Shown here: positions 1 to 10,343 of the stretch, one piece after another
Position numbering within the stretch: the stretch's first letter is position 1
How the letters are laid out: each line of letters opens with the position of its first letter
NCBI GenBank assembly: GCA_027013295.1
Contig: JALUXP010000023.1
Location: 29,964 to 93,963, forward strand
Source of the DNA: Sulfurimonas sp.
GTDB lineage: Bacteria > Campylobacterota > Campylobacteria > Campylobacterales > Sulfurimonadaceae
Length of the DNA: 64,000 bases
Direction of reading: 5' to 3'
Program-made: the position numbers and the translations under genes
Notes under the pieces: model-generated
Database searches by the model: none
The model's input: the letters and a program-made list of their open reading frames with translations, nothing else
What the model was told of the DNA's origin: nothing

Positions 1-872
1 TTGAGTAAAAATGAGTTAGTTTTTCTCTCATCAAGAGGGTAGCAAAGTAAAACTAACAAAAGTTTGATGTTAGTTTGTGCATCTCTTGTTTTGTTAGTCT
101 GAAAATTGTCCAAAGACAAGAGAGCTTTTTGCAAAACGGCATCTTCAAAAACAAGTTCACTAAAAAAGTGAGTCGCACTAATATCTTTTAAAAAGTAAAA
201 TCCAAGTGATGGTCTCTGTGCTTTTAAAAAGAGTTTTTTAAATTCCTCGTAAATCCTCTCTTTTGGGAGTTCATCTAAGAGATTTTGGGCAACCATTTGA
301 TGGCATAATCTTAGCGTATCTCTCTGTACACTTAGCTCAAATCTAGCTACCATCCCCATGGCACGGAGCACCCTAAGAGGATCCTCTACAAAACTTTTTT
401 TATTTACAAATTTAAGTTTTTTGTTGCGGAGGTCATCAAGCCCATTAAATGGGTCTAAAATATTTTTATTGTAGGTATCATAACCCATTGAATTGATGGT
501 AAAGTCTCTTCTTGAAGATGCCTGACTAAAGTGAAGCTCTTTTTTGGTAGTAACTTGAAATCCGCGATGACCGCTAGAGGTCTTATTGTCAACTCTTGGC
601 ATAGAGAAGTCAAGATCTAACTCTTTGTAGTGAAGTTTACAGACTCCAAAGCTTTTACCAACAAGATTTACCTCACCAAACTCTTGAAGTATATCTATAA
701 GTGCATCTATCTTTGATAAACCAAAGACTTCTATATCTATATCTTTTGATTTTACTCCTAAAAAAAAGTCTCTTACATAGCCACCAACTATAATGACTTT
801 CAGATCGAAACTATCCAATTTATCAAATATTTCTTCTAATTCGTTTGGATATTCAAATTTTATAGAGTTCAT
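1..872 (-). CDS. cca: CCA tRNA nucleotidyltransferase / poly(A) polymerase family, C-terminal part cut by window edge
   Basis: Reverse-strand translation from ATG at 872: MNSIKFEYPNELEEIFDKLDSFDLKVIIVGGYVRDFFLGVKSKDIDIEVFGLSK...RRDFTINSMGYD...DPLRVLRAMGMVARF; GGxVRD..LG and RRDFTINSM motifs. Not in ORF track because it is open at the edge. Confidence 0.9.
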   Translation of the reverse strand, partial: MNSIKFEYPNELEEIFDKLDSFDLKVIIVGGYVRDFFLGVKSKDIDIEVFGLSKIDALIDILQEFGEVNLVGKSFGVCKLHYKELDLDFSMPRVDNKTSSGHRGFQVTTKKELHFSQASSRRDFTINSMGYDTYNKNILDPFNGLDDLRNKKLKFVNKKSFVEDPLRVLRAMGMVARFELSVQRDTLRLCHQMVAQNLLDELPKERIYEEFKKLFLKAQRPSLGFYFLKDISATHFFSELVFEDAVLQKALLSLDNFQTNKTRDAQTNIKLLLVLLCYPLDERKTNSFLL

Positions 873-995
873 ACCTTAGAAATTCCTATTATCTATTATA
901 CTCAAACACTTTATGGTAATAATAACATAATTTGGGTATAATTCGCGAAAATTAAGTCGGAATATTCCCACAAACCTACGAAGGAAACACTTAGC

Positions 996-2798
996 ATGCA
1001 AAAAATTAGAAATATCGCTGTTATAGCACACGTTGACCACGGTAAAACCACACTCGTTGATGGACTACTAGAGCAGTCTGGTACATTTAGTGATCATGAA
1101 CAACATGATGAAAGAGCAATGGACTCAAATGATTTAGAAAAAGAGCGTGGAATCACGATCCTTTCTAAAAATACAGCCATTCGTTACAAAGATTACAAGA
1201 TTAACATTATTGACACTCCGGGTCACGCTGACTTTGGTGGAGAGGTTGAGCGGGTTCTTAAGATGGTTGATGGCGTGTTAGTGCTGGTTGATGCTTATGA
1301 AGGTGTTATGCCTCAAACTAAGTTTGTTGTTAAGAAGATGTTAGCTCTTGGTAAAAAACCGATCGTTGTTATTAACAAAATAGATAAAGACTCTGCTGAT
1401 CCAGACCGTGTTGTGGATGAGATGTTTGACCTTTTTGCAGATATGGATGCTACTGATGATCAACAAGATTTCCCTATTATTTATGCTGCTGCTCGTGATG
1501 GTATTGCTAAGATGGATATGAGTGATCCTGATGGAAACTTTGAGTGTATTTTTGAATCTATCATCAACGATGTTCCAGAGCCAGAAGGTGATGCTTCTAA
1601 TTCACTTCAAGCACAAGTATTTACACTTGATTATGACAACTATGTTGGTAAAATCGGGATTAGCCGTATTTTCAATGGTACGGTTAACAAGGGTGACAAT
1701 ATCATGTTGGCAAAAAGCGATGGTGAGATGGTCAAGGGAAAAATCTCTAAACTCATCGGTTTTCATGGTCTTAACCGTATGGAAATTGACCAAGCAGAGG
1801 CTGGAGATATCGTAGCATTTGCTGGTATGGAAACTGTTGATGTTGGTGATACTGTTGCAGATCCTAGCAATCCAGTTGCACTTGACCCAATGCACATCGA
1901 AGAGCCGACACTTACAGTTGTCTTTGCAGTGAATGATTCTCCACTTGCTGGTAAAGAGGGTAAGCATGTAACAAGTAATAAACTTCGTGAGCGTTTAGAG
2001 TTTGAGATGAATACAAATGTTGCTATGAAGTTAGAGACTGTTGGTGAGGGTAAATTTAAAGTAAGTGGTCGTGGTGAACTTCAAATCACTATTCTTGCAG
2101 AAAATATGCGTCGTGAAGATTTTGAGTTCTCTATCTCTCGTCCAGAAGTTATTGTAAAAGAGATAGAAGGTGTTAAATGTGAACCATTTGAGCATCTTGT
2201 CATTGATGTTCCTGAAGAACTTTCAGGGACTGTTATCGAGCGTCTTGGTAAGAGAAAAGCTGAGATGAAATCGATGCTTCCTATGGGTGCAGGTTTTCAA
2301 AGAGTTGAGTTTGAGATTCCTGCTCGTGCACTCATCGGTTTTCGTGGACAGTTTTTAACAGACACAAAAGGTGAGGGTGTTATGAACCACTCTTTCTTAG
2401 AGTTCCGTCCATTTACAGGAAGTGTTGAGTCAAGAAGTTATGGTGCGCTTGTTTCTATGACACCTGGGTCTACTCTTGCTTTTTCACTCTTTGGTATCCA
2501 GGATCGTGGTGTTCTTTTCATCGGTGTTCAAACAGAGGTGTATGAGGGTATGATCATCGGTGAGCACTCTCGCTCAAACGACTTAGTTGTAAATCCTATC
2601 AAAGGTAAAGCACAGTCAAATGTTCGTTCATCAGGAGCTGATGAGGCTATCAAACTTGTACCATTTAGAAATATGTCTTTAGAGCGTGCACTAGAATGGA
2701 TAGAAGATGATGAGCTTCTTGAAGTAACTCCAAAATCCATCCGTATCCGTAAGAAATTTCTTACAGAAAACGAAAGAAAAAGAGCTAGTAGAAAATAA
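996..2798 (+). CDS. typA: Translational GTPase TypA/BipA
   Basis: [45 protein letters not shown]; full length 600 aa. Confidence 0.97.
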   Translation: MQKIRNIAVIAHVDHGKTTLVDGLLEQSGTFSDHEQHDERAMDSNDLEKERGITILSKNTAIRYKDYKINIIDTPGHADFGGEVERVLKMVDGVLVLVDAYEGVMPQTKFVVKKMLALGKKPIVVINKIDKDSADPDRVVDEMFDLFADMDATDDQQDFPIIYAAARDGIAKMDMSDPDGNFECIFESIINDVPEPEGDASNSLQAQVFTLDYDNYVGKIGISRIFNGTVNKGDNIMLAKSDGEMVKGKISKLIGFHGLNRMEIDQAEAGDIVAFAGMETVDVGDTVADPSNPVALDPMHIEEPTLTVVFAVNDSPLAGKEGKHVTSNKLRERLEFEMNTNVAMKLETVGEGKFKVSGRGELQITILAENMRREDFEFSISRPEVIVKEIEGVKCEPFEHLVIDVPEELSGTVIERLGKRKAEMKSMLPMGAGFQRVEFEIPARALIGFRGQFLTDTKGEGVMNHSFLEFRPFTGSVESRSYGALVSMTPGSTLAFSLFGIQDRGVLFIGVQTEVYEGMIIGEHSRSNDLVVNPIKGKAQSNVRSSGADEAIKLVPFRNMSLERALEWIEDDELLEVTPKSIRIRKKFLTENERKRASRK

Positions 2799-2830
2799 TT
2801 GTCAACTTGATAATTACCGTCATCCCCATC

Positions 2831-2937
2831 TTGTTCCCATCGTCCCCGATGGGAATGCATACACACACCTTAACCCATTTAGAAATAAACACTAACAAAG
2901 AGAGATATCCATTCCAAAGCTGGAGCTTAGGAACGAG
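2831..2937. repeat. REP/BIME-like pair of small palindromes
   Basis: TTCCCATCG-TCCC-CGATGGGAA (2834-2855, 9-bp stem) followed by TTCCaAAGCT-GG-AGCTTaGGAA (2912-2933), flanked by 'GTTCCCA..GGGAATGCATAC' and 'ATTCC..GGAACGAG' in inverted arrangement. Confidence 0.6.
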
Positions 2938-2974
2938 TGAAAACCACTAATTATTACAACAATCAAACCAATTG

Positions 2975-4279
2975 TTAGGCTTTACCATCAAGGTGTTGTG
3001 CAAGTCTTTCGAGTTTAGCTTTATACGCTTCAAGGTTAAAATCTTTCACACGAGCAACACCATCTTCAATAGCTGCTTGTGCAACTGCAGAAGCTACATA
3101 AACAAGCACTCTTCTGTCAAATGCTGAAGGGATGATGTAGTCATGTCCAAATGACATATCTTTACGGCCATTTGCTTTTTTTACATGTGCGGGAACTTCC
3201 TCTTTTGCGAGTGATGCGAGTGCGCGTGAAGCTGCTATTTTCATGTTTTCTGTGATTTTTGTTGCGCGAACATCAAGTGCACCTCTAAAGATTTGAGGAA
3301 AACCTAGTACATTGTTTACTTGGTTAGGATAATCACTACGCCCTGTTCCTATTATGATATCTTCTCTTGCAGCTTTTGCTACTTCTGGTTTTATCTCAGG
3401 ATTTGGATTTGCACAAGCAAAAATGATAGGACTCTCTTTAGACATACCTTTTACCATCTCGGGAGTGATAAGATCTGGTTGGGATAGACCAAGCACCATA
3501 TCTGCATCTTTCATTGCATCTTCTAAAGTTCTATCATCAGTATCAAAAGCAAAAAGTTTTTTGTACTCATTTAAGTCATCCCTACCATTGTGGATAACAC
3601 CTTTAGAATCAAGCATAGTAATGTTTTTTACACCGATAGATTTGTACATAGTTGCACAAGCAATCCCAGATGCACCAGCACCGATTACGACAACTTTAAG
3701 ATCTTGTGCATCTTTGCCACTCATCTCAATAACATTTAAAAGTCCTGCAGTTGTAATAACAGCTGTACCATGTTGGTCATCATGAAATACTGGAACATCA
3801 CAGATCTCTTTAAGGCGTCTTTCTATCTCAAAACATCTAGGAGCTGAGATATCTTCAAGATTGATACCACCAAAACTATCTGCCATAGCCGCTACGATGT
3901 TGATAATCTCGTCTGTATCTTTTGTATTGAGCTCAATATCTACTGCATCAACATTTGCAAAAGCTTTAAATAAAACACCCTTTCCTTCCATAACAGGCTT
4001 ACCTGCCAAATGACCGATGTCTCCAAGACCAAGCACTGCTGTACCGTCACTCACAACTGCAACAAGATTGCCTTTGTTGGTATATTCGTAAGCTTTTTCT
4101 GCATCCTTTTGTATCTCTAAACAAGGATACGCAACTCCTGGGCTGTATGCCATCGAGAGTTCCTCATTTGTATCACATGCTTTTGTTAGTAAAGTCCCTG
4201 TTTTTCCGTTTGTGTCAAATTCATTTTGTGTTCTGTGGTACTCTAAAGACTGCTCTTCAAATGTAGTATTTTCGCTCAT
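2975..4279 (-). CDS. maeB: NAD(P)-dependent malic enzyme
   Basis: YSPGVAYPCLEI, VSDGTAVLGLGDIG, FHDDQHGTAVI, GAGASGIACA. Confidence 0.93.
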   Translation of the reverse strand: MSENTTFEEQSLEYHRTQNEFDTNGKTGTLLTKACDTNEELSMAYSPGVAYPCLEIQKDAEKAYEYTNKGNLVAVVSDGTAVLGLGDIGHLAGKPVMEGKGVLFKAFANVDAVDIELNTKDTDEIINIVAAMADSFGGINLEDISAPRCFEIERRLKEICDVPVFHDDQHGTAVITTAGLLNVIEMSGKDAQDLKVVVIGAGASGIACATMYKSIGVKNITMLDSKGVIHNGRDDLNEYKKLFAFDTDDRTLEDAMKDADMVLGLSQPDLITPEMVKGMSKESPIIFACANPNPEIKPEVAKAAREDIIIGTGRSDYPNQVNNVLGFPQIFRGALDVRATKITENMKIAASRALASLAKEEVPAHVKKANGRKDMSFGHDYIIPSAFDRRVLVYVASAVAQAAIEDGVARVKDFNLEAYKAKLERLAQHLDGKA

Positions 4280-4386
4280 ATCATTCCTTTAATAATTGTT
4301 TTGGCTATTCTATCAAAGAGACTCTTAATGTTTTATTGCCTTGAGTCAATCTTTTATATTTTTCTTATATCTGATACTTTTAAGAG

Positions 4387-5316
4387 TTAAAACCTCTTTG
4401 TATATCCATGGCAATAAGGTATTGAGCCTTTTTTGGCATAGTAGTTTTGATGCCCTTCATCTGCAGGATAAAAATCACTTGCATCTCTTACTCGTGTCGC
4501 GACATCATAGCCATTTGAACGGAGTTGTTTGATGAGTTCATTTGTAGTTTCTCTCTCTTGGTCATTGTTGACAAATACGGCAGAGAGGTATTGATGCCCT
4601 ATGTCTGGACCTTGTCCATTTTTCTGTGTTGGGTCATGAATCTCAAAAAATGTTTTTGCTATCTGTTTGTAAGAGATTTTAGAACTATCGTAGATCACTT
4701 CTACTGCTTCTAGGTGACCTGTATCGGTGCGAACAACCTCATAATAGCTTGGGTTTTTCACATGACCACCCATAAAACCAGAGGTGACTTCACTCACACC
4801 AGCAAGCTTTTCTAAGTAGTACTCAACTCCCCAGAAACATCCACCAGCAAAGTATGCTTTTTTTATGTTGGGAGCGAGTGCTTTTTGCTCTTTTGGTTTG
4901 AGTTCGAGTGAGATAGAGTTAACACAGTGTCGTGTATTTTTAGTGGTATAACCCTCCCCCTCAAACACATGACCAAGATGCCCACCACAAGTAGCACATA
5001 CAATCTCTACCCGTCTTCCATCAGCATCAAGAACGCGTTTGACAGCACCAGCAATGGTGTCATCAAAACTAGGCCAACCACAATGTGAGTCAAATTTATC
5101 GCTTGATTTGTAAAGGGGTGTGCCACATATCTTACAGAGATAAACACCTGAAGTTTTTTCATCTGTATATTTTCCAGTATATGGGGACTCTGTACCCTTA
5201 CTAAGTAGTACATACTTTTCTTCATCACTGAGTTTTTCTATCTTGCCCTTATAAGGCGTGAGGTCAAATCCATTCATAATTGTAATCGCTAATATTAAAG
5301 TTAATAAAAACTTCAT
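4387..5316 (-). CDS. msrBA: Bifunctional peptide-methionine (R)/(S)-S-oxide reductase, MsrB-MsrA fusion with signal peptide
   Basis: MsrB: CKICGTPLY..HCGWPSF..CGGHLGHVF..RHCVNSISL; MsrA: YFAGGCFWGVEYYLE...TGHLEAVEVIYD; N-terminal hydrophobic signal. Confidence 0.92.
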   Translation of the reverse strand: MKFLLTLILAITIMNGFDLTPYKGKIEKLSDEEKYVLLSKGTESPYTGKYTDEKTSGVYLCKICGTPLYKSSDKFDSHCGWPSFDDTIAGAVKRVLDADGRRVEIVCATCGGHLGHVFEGEGYTTKNTRHCVNSISLELKPKEQKALAPNIKKAYFAGGCFWGVEYYLEKLAGVSEVTSGFMGGHVKNPSYYEVVRTDTGHLEAVEVIYDSSKISYKQIAKTFFEIHDPTQKNGQGPDIGHQYLSAVFVNNDQERETTNELIKQLRSNGYDVATRVRDASDFYPADEGHQNYYAKKGSIPYCHGYTKRF

Positions 5317-5468
5317 AAGCTCTCCTTTGAAATATGTGAAATTATATAGAGTTTGTTTTATAGGAGCTGTATGTAATCAATGTGCAGTAAAAAACTCAAG
5401 TTTGTTTAACCTTCCGTTGCTAAATAAAGTGCTATAATTGATTTTAAAAAATATAAAAGGTATCTGTA

Positions 5469-5906
5469 ATGTTAAAAATTTTTCTCTCAGTAATGATGCT
5501 CTCTTCACTTATGTTTGGAGCTACAAAAGCGAAGCCAACGGGTTGTGATCTCTCGCAAGATGGTAAGGTGGAATTAAATATCTTGGGATATGGAAGCTCA
5601 AAAGATGCACACTATCAAGCTGCCAAAAAAGTGGGTAAAAACTTCAAGGAGCTTTTTATTGGTACAAAGATCTCTTTTAGAGATGCACTTGTAAGCATCA
5701 CAGATATAAAAGCAAACAAAAGAGATAGAACATTACCTCGAACAGGTTTGCTCTTTATTGTACTGAAATTAAATGGAGTAGAAGAGAAGATCAAAATGAC
5801 CTATATGTACGAACAAGGTCACTTTATTGCACTTGGAAAACAAAAAAACAAAAGAGAGATTAACTTATCTTTGTACATCAAAGCTTTGCTTTGTTATTCA
5901 AAGTAA
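5469..5906 (+). CDS. Conserved hypothetical secreted protein
   Basis: ORF of 145 aa with N-terminal signal peptide (MLKIFLSVMMLSSLMFGA). Confidence 0.6.
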   Translation: MLKIFLSVMMLSSLMFGATKAKPTGCDLSQDGKVELNILGYGSSKDAHYQAAKKVGKNFKELFIGTKISFRDALVSITDIKANKRDRTLPRTGLLFIVLKLNGVEEKIKMTYMYEQGHFIALGKQKNKREINLSLYIKALLCYSK

Positions 5907-5947
5907 TACTTGCTATAATAATGAACTTTTTACAAATGGGGTAGATA

Positions 5948-6970
5948 ATGAATAGAAAAAAAATATATAATCCAGAATCAACAGAAGATGTCAATGACAG
6001 AAAAATATTTGGTGGAAATCCAACAGGTATCTTTGAGCTAAACAACATCAAATACCAATGGGCATACAACCTTTGGGAGGTGATGCTCAACAACACTTGG
6101 TTTCCAAAAGAGGTTGATATGACTCGGGATGTCAATGACTATAAAAATCTTACAGAGAGTGAAAAAGATGCTTACGACAAAGCACTTTCCCAGCTCATCT
6201 TTATGGACTCACTCCAAACAAACAATCTTATAGACAATGTAAATCCCTATGTAACTGCCCCTGAGATCAATCTTATCTTGGTGCGTCAGTCTTTTGAAGA
6301 AGCATTACATTCACAAAGTTATGCCGTTATGGTTGACTCTATCTCTACAAACTCTGAAGAGATTTATGATCTTTGGCGTAGAGATATGATGCTCAAACAA
6401 AAAAATGATGCTATTTTTCGTACCTACGATGAACTCTCTACAAATCCTACTGAGCATAACTTTGTCAAAGCATGTTTTGCAAATCAGATTTTGGAAGGCA
6501 TCTACTTTTATAGTGGTTTTGCTTACATCTATACGCTTGCACGAAGTGGTAAGATGCTAGGAAGTGCACAGATGATCCGTTTTATACAAAGAGATGAGGT
6601 GACTCACCTTGTGCTTTTTCAAAACCTTATAAATACTCTTAGAAAAGAGCGTCCAGACCTTTTTACAGATAAGTTAAAAGAGGAAGTTATAGCAATGTTT
6701 AAAGAGGCTGTCAAATTAGAGATAGAGTGGGGTCAGTACATTACGCAAGGTCAAATCCTTGGACTCACCAATGAGATTGTAGAGCAGTATATTAAGTTTT
6801 TAGCTGACGATAGACTTACTTCAGTTGGATTTGATGCACTTTACAATGTTGATAACCCTATCAAATGGGTAGATGACTTTGCAAAGTTTAATGACCAAAA
6901 AACAAACTTTTTTGAGGGAACTGTAGCAAATTACTCTAAAGGTTCTTTATCTTTTGATGATGACTTTTAA
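5948..6970 (+). CDS. nrdB: Class I ribonucleotide reductase beta subunit
   Basis: 340 aa; [52 protein letters not shown] metal-ligand helices. Confidence 0.94.
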   Translation: MNRKKIYNPESTEDVNDRKIFGGNPTGIFELNNIKYQWAYNLWEVMLNNTWFPKEVDMTRDVNDYKNLTESEKDAYDKALSQLIFMDSLQTNNLIDNVNPYVTAPEINLILVRQSFEEALHSQSYAVMVDSISTNSEEIYDLWRRDMMLKQKNDAIFRTYDELSTNPTEHNFVKACFANQILEGIYFYSGFAYIYTLARSGKMLGSAQMIRFIQRDEVTHLVLFQNLINTLRKERPDLFTDKLKEEVIAMFKEAVKLEIEWGQYITQGQILGLTNEIVEQYIKFLADDRLTSVGFDALYNVDNPIKWVDDFAKFNDQKTNFFEGTVANYSKGSLSFDDDF

Positions 6971-6987
6971 ATAAAAGGAAAATAAAT

Positions 6988-7794
6988 ATGATAAGAGAGA
7001 TTACAAAGTATCCAACAACCCCAAGTTTAGAGTTTGGTGCAAATGTGAGGTTTTATGATGAAACTCTACATAGTTTGATAGATGACCTAAAAGATACGAT
7101 GGAAGCAAATTCTCTTGATGCTCTTGCCGCTTTTCAGATAGAATCACCACTTTGTGTCATAATCATCCAACAAGAAGATGGAACATACTTAGAACTCATC
7201 AACCCTAAGGTTTTAACAAGAGAGGGAACAACCCACCCTACAGAGACTACAGCATATTTTCCAGGGATAAGTGCCAAAACTATCCGCTATGAGAAGATTA
7301 AAGTTATGTATGAAGATAGAGATGGAGATCAGCAATTTTTAGATGCACAAGGGGATTTATCTATCACGATTCAAAGAAAGATAGATTATATCTATGGTTC
7401 AAATTTTCGAGTACGACTTGATAAAGAGGAGAAAAAACTTTTTGATTCAAAGTTAGAGTTTGGAACAGATGCTATCACAAAAAATGATTGCCCAACAGTC
7501 TTTAAAAGAGATATTATTATTAAGGTATTTAAGATACTCTTGCTTATCGGTGCTTTTGCTATCATAGCAAGTTTTTTTCTCTCTCAAGAGAATGCAGTGA
7601 TTGTATCTAGTTTACAAAATTATAATCTTGCAACGATGCTTGGTCTTATTATTGTCTACTTTTTTTATGCACAGTATGAAGGGAAGCAGTATAAACATTG
7701 TAGCTCTTGTCAGATAGGAAATATCATCGGTACCTCAATAACTCTTCTCATAAAATTAAGTGTTTTATTTGTCATCAATTATTTTGTAACATAA
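6988..7794 (+). CDS. Peptide-deformylase-like pseudoenzyme fused to C-terminal membrane domain
   Basis: Residues 1-160 align by eye with peptide deformylase (ELINPKVLTREG..., KIKVMYEDRDGD, DLSITIQRKIDYIYG vs LAICIQHEMDHLVG) but metal ligands are replaced; C-terminus contains about 3 hydrophobic helices and a CSSC motif. Confidence 0.75.
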   Translation: MIREITKYPTTPSLEFGANVRFYDETLHSLIDDLKDTMEANSLDALAAFQIESPLCVIIIQQEDGTYLELINPKVLTREGTTHPTETTAYFPGISAKTIRYEKIKVMYEDRDGDQQFLDAQGDLSITIQRKIDYIYGSNFRVRLDKEEKKLFDSKLEFGTDAITKNDCPTVFKRDIIIKVFKILLLIGAFAIIASFFLSQENAVIVSSLQNYNLATMLGLIIVYFFYAQYEGKQYKHCSSCQIGNIIGTSITLLIKLSVLFVINYFVT

Positions 7795-7804
7795 AGGGAA
7801 TGGT

Positions 7805-8548
7805 ATTAGAAATTTAAGTGCTAGTAGTGGATACACATTGTGTTCACTACTTTTTAAGACAACTTCAGAGTATGAAAAAAATCTTCAAACACTCCTCACT
7901 CTCATCAAACAAACTCCTGACAAATCTGTTATAGTAGCTTCAGAAGTTTGTTTGACGGGCTATGCTTATGATGACTTTGAAGCTATGGTAGCCTTTAGTA
8001 CCTATGCAACACAGGAGATACAAAAAATCTCTCAAGATAAAATCATCATCCTTACTATGCTAGAGAGAAAAGGGGAAGGTGTGTTTAACTTTGCCAAGGT
8101 TTTTCACAAGGGTAAAGTAGTATATAACCAAGCTAAGGCAAAACTCTTTAAGTTTGGTGATGAACACAAGTATATGAAAGCTGGAGATGATAACGGGATA
8201 AATATTATTGAAGTCGCTGGTATAAAGATAGGCATCTTGATATGTTTTGAGCTTCGTTTTAAAGAGCTTTGGCAAAAACTAGAAGGTGCAGATATCATTG
8301 CAGTACCAGCTTGGTGGGGGAAACTAAGAGAAGAGAACTTTACAACACTCACGCAAGCACTCGCTGTTATGAACCAATGTTATCTTGTAGTTAGTGATGC
8401 TCAAAACGAAGAATGTACAGCACAAAGTGGTATCATCACTCCTTTTGGCATCACTCATAGAAACGGGAATAAGCCTTGCTTAGAAGTACCATACGATACA
8501 AAAGAGATAAAAAAGATGAGAAAATATATGGCAGTTGGGATACAATAG
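7805..8548 (+). CDS. Carbon-nitrogen hydrolase (nitrilase superfamily); ATT start proposed (ORF track uses TTG at 7838)
   Basis: SEVCLTGYAYDDFE, GILICFELRF (catalytic Cys), VPAWWGKLREENF; in-frame extension upstream of TTG restores the first beta strand; AAAGGGA Shine-Dalgarno-like sequence precedes ATT at 7805. Confidence 0.75.
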   Translation: MRNLSASSGYTLCSLLFKTTSEYEKNLQTLLTLIKQTPDKSVIVASEVCLTGYAYDDFEAMVAFSTYATQEIQKISQDKIIILTMLERKGEGVFNFAKVFHKGKVVYNQAKAKLFKFGDEHKYMKAGDDNGINIIEVAGIKIGILICFELRFKELWQKLEGADIIAVPAWWGKLREENFTTLTQALAVMNQCYLVVSDAQNEECTAQSGIITPFGITHRNGNKPCLEVPYDTKEIKKMRKYMAVGIQ

Positions 8549-9188
8549 CTTGGATAAAATAACAGCAATCAAAGCAAAAAAGTTAGCAGAGCAGTGTCAT
8601 AAGGTTTTTCCACTCAGCAAAGCTGTACAAGATGCCATAGCTAACACTAACAGAGAGATGTTTGTACCAAATGGTTTTAAACATAATGCTTATAAGCTAG
8701 ATGCTCTGCCTTTGGGTTCTGCACAGTATATCAGTTCACCACTAACAGTCGCGAAGATGAGTGAGTACCTCAAACCAGATGGAGCAGATAGAGTTTTAGA
8801 GGTAGGATGTGGGAGTGGTTACCAAGCTGCTGTGTTATCGCATCTTTTTCGTGGAGTCTTTTCCATAGAGAGGATAGAGAGTCTTATCCTCGAAGCTAAA
8901 AAACGCTTTCGTGCTTTAAATATACACAATGTCCATACAAGACTCGATGATGGACAAAATGGTTGGATTCAGTATGCATCTTACGATAGGATACTCTTCT
9001 CTGCAACCGCAAAAGAGATACCTGAAAAACTATTTGAACAGCTAAGTGATGGAGGGATACTTGTAGCACCTCTTCAAGTTGGACAAAAACAAATCATCAC
9101 CCGTTTTACCAAAAGAGGAAGTAGCTTTTACAAAGAAGAGTTAGAAGAGTGCTCTTTTGTACCCATCTTAGATGGTATTGAAAAATAA
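8535..9188 (+). CDS. pcm: Protein-L-isoaspartate O-methyltransferase
   Basis: YISSPLTVAKMSEYLKPDGADRVLEVGCGSGYQAAVLSHL; 217 aa. Confidence 0.9.
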   Translation: MGYNSLDKITAIKAKKLAEQCHKVFPLSKAVQDAIANTNREMFVPNGFKHNAYKLDALPLGSAQYISSPLTVAKMSEYLKPDGADRVLEVGCGSGYQAAVLSHLFRGVFSIERIESLILEAKKRFRALNIHNVHTRLDDGQNGWIQYASYDRILFSATAKEIPEKLFEQLSDGGILVAPLQVGQKQIITRFTKRGSSFYKEELEECSFVPILDGIEK

Positions 9189-9451
9189 TACCAATCCCAG
9201 CTAAAAGGATGAATGTAAAACAGATATATTGTACTGGAGTACAAGGCGAAAGTTCGCAGGAGCTACTAGTAGCTTCAAGAATTTTCAACGAAGTAATCTA
9301 GTGCAATATATCTGCCCTTCGGGTAAAAGATAAGTCATCATCTGACTGCGTTAGAGGATCTTGAAGCTACTAGTAGCTCCTTCAATCCTCTGCCTTGCAG
9401 CTAATAACTTATCTTTTATTTTACATTCATCCTTTTAGCTGGGATTGGTAT
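9188..9451. repeat. 264-bp nested palindromic (MITE/cloverleaf-like) element
   Basis: Perfect 33-bp terminal inverted repeat ATACCAATCCCAGCTAAAAGGATGAATGTAAAA (9188-9220) / TTTTACATTCATCCTTTTAGCTGGGATTGGTAT (9419-9451); two internal arms each with a 14-bp perfect palindrome AGCTACTAGTAGCT (9261-9274, 9365-9378). Confidence 0.9.
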
Positions 9452-9507
9452 AACAATCCCTTTAAGAAAAATAGGGTAAAATGATATAAACAAACTTAGG
9501 GTAAAGT

Positions 9508-10335
9508 ATGGAAAATATGTATGGAATTGAGTATAGCAGACCAAAAGTTGTCTTAGTTCAAGATACTGGGATTGGGGTGGCAGAGTCAGCAGCAAGGACA
9601 TGTTACGATAGTTTTTCCGCTAGTGAAAACGAGGCTATCAGGTCTATAGAAACTGAGTTACCCACTGCTGAGATATGTGATGAGATGAACAATATAGAAG
9701 AGTCTTCTCTTTTAGATGATCTTGCTTGGACATACTTCCACCACTCCATTTTAGAACATGCAAACCTCTCCTACCTCATCCGTGGGACATCAAGAGGTGT
9801 CCTCCAAGAACATGCTCGCCATCGCATTCAAGCCATCAGTGTAAGAAGTACACGATATACCATGAGTTCAGTCATCAATGCTTATGTTGCTGCCATGGGA
9901 GATAAAGAGTTCTTTATCCAAAGAGTGCTTGAGTTTGATATGTTTGTTACAACCAATGAGGCATACAACCGTATAGAGATAGGCTCTATGTTTGATAAGT
10001 TGGCATATCAAGAGCAGATGCAAGATGACTTCTACTCTATAGCAGTTGCAAAAAGTTCACTGCCGTTGTTGCAGGAGTATAGCTCTGATGCACAAGCTCT
10101 TTTTGATGCACTTCAAAAAGGAAAGAAAAAAAGAAATGTTGGGGATGCATTTAAGCACATCATTGGTGATAATGTCAAAGTCGATATGGTAGTAACCTTT
10201 AATCTTAGAAGTTTGAAAAACTATTTTACCCTTCGAGATAGTGGTGCAGCCTATTTTCAGATACGCTGGTTGGCGGAGGAGATGAAGCGTGTCACTCCGA
10301 AAAAATATCTTGATCTGATCATCAAGCAAAAGTAG
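9508..10335 (+). CDS. thyX: FAD-dependent thymidylate synthase ThyX
   Basis: ThyX signature RHRIQAISVRSTRY (RHRx7S); 275 aa. Confidence 0.93.
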   Translation: MENMYGIEYSRPKVVLVQDTGIGVAESAARTCYDSFSASENEAIRSIETELPTAEICDEMNNIEESSLLDDLAWTYFHHSILEHANLSYLIRGTSRGVLQEHARHRIQAISVRSTRYTMSSVINAYVAAMGDKEFFIQRVLEFDMFVTTNEAYNRIEIGSMFDKLAYQEQMQDDFYSIAVAKSSLPLLQEYSSDAQALFDALQKGKKKRNVGDAFKHIIGDNVKVDMVVTFNLRSLKNYFTLRDSGAAYFQIRWLAEEMKRVTPKKYLDLIIKQK

Positions 10336-10343
10336 GTTTTGTT

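Noticed and set aside
3354-3785. 143-aa antisense ORF within maeB
   Set aside because: Antisense to a well-supported CDS, no recognisable domain and no SD; typical shadow ORF. The same applies to 1602-1967, 2528-2866, 11189-11374, 15350-15646, 20574-20909, 44932-45267, 55103-55432 and similar ORFs.
4341-4713. Two short + strand ORFs (4341-4532, 4525-4713) opposite msrBA
   Set aside because: They lie mainly antisense to the MsrA domain and show no coding features.
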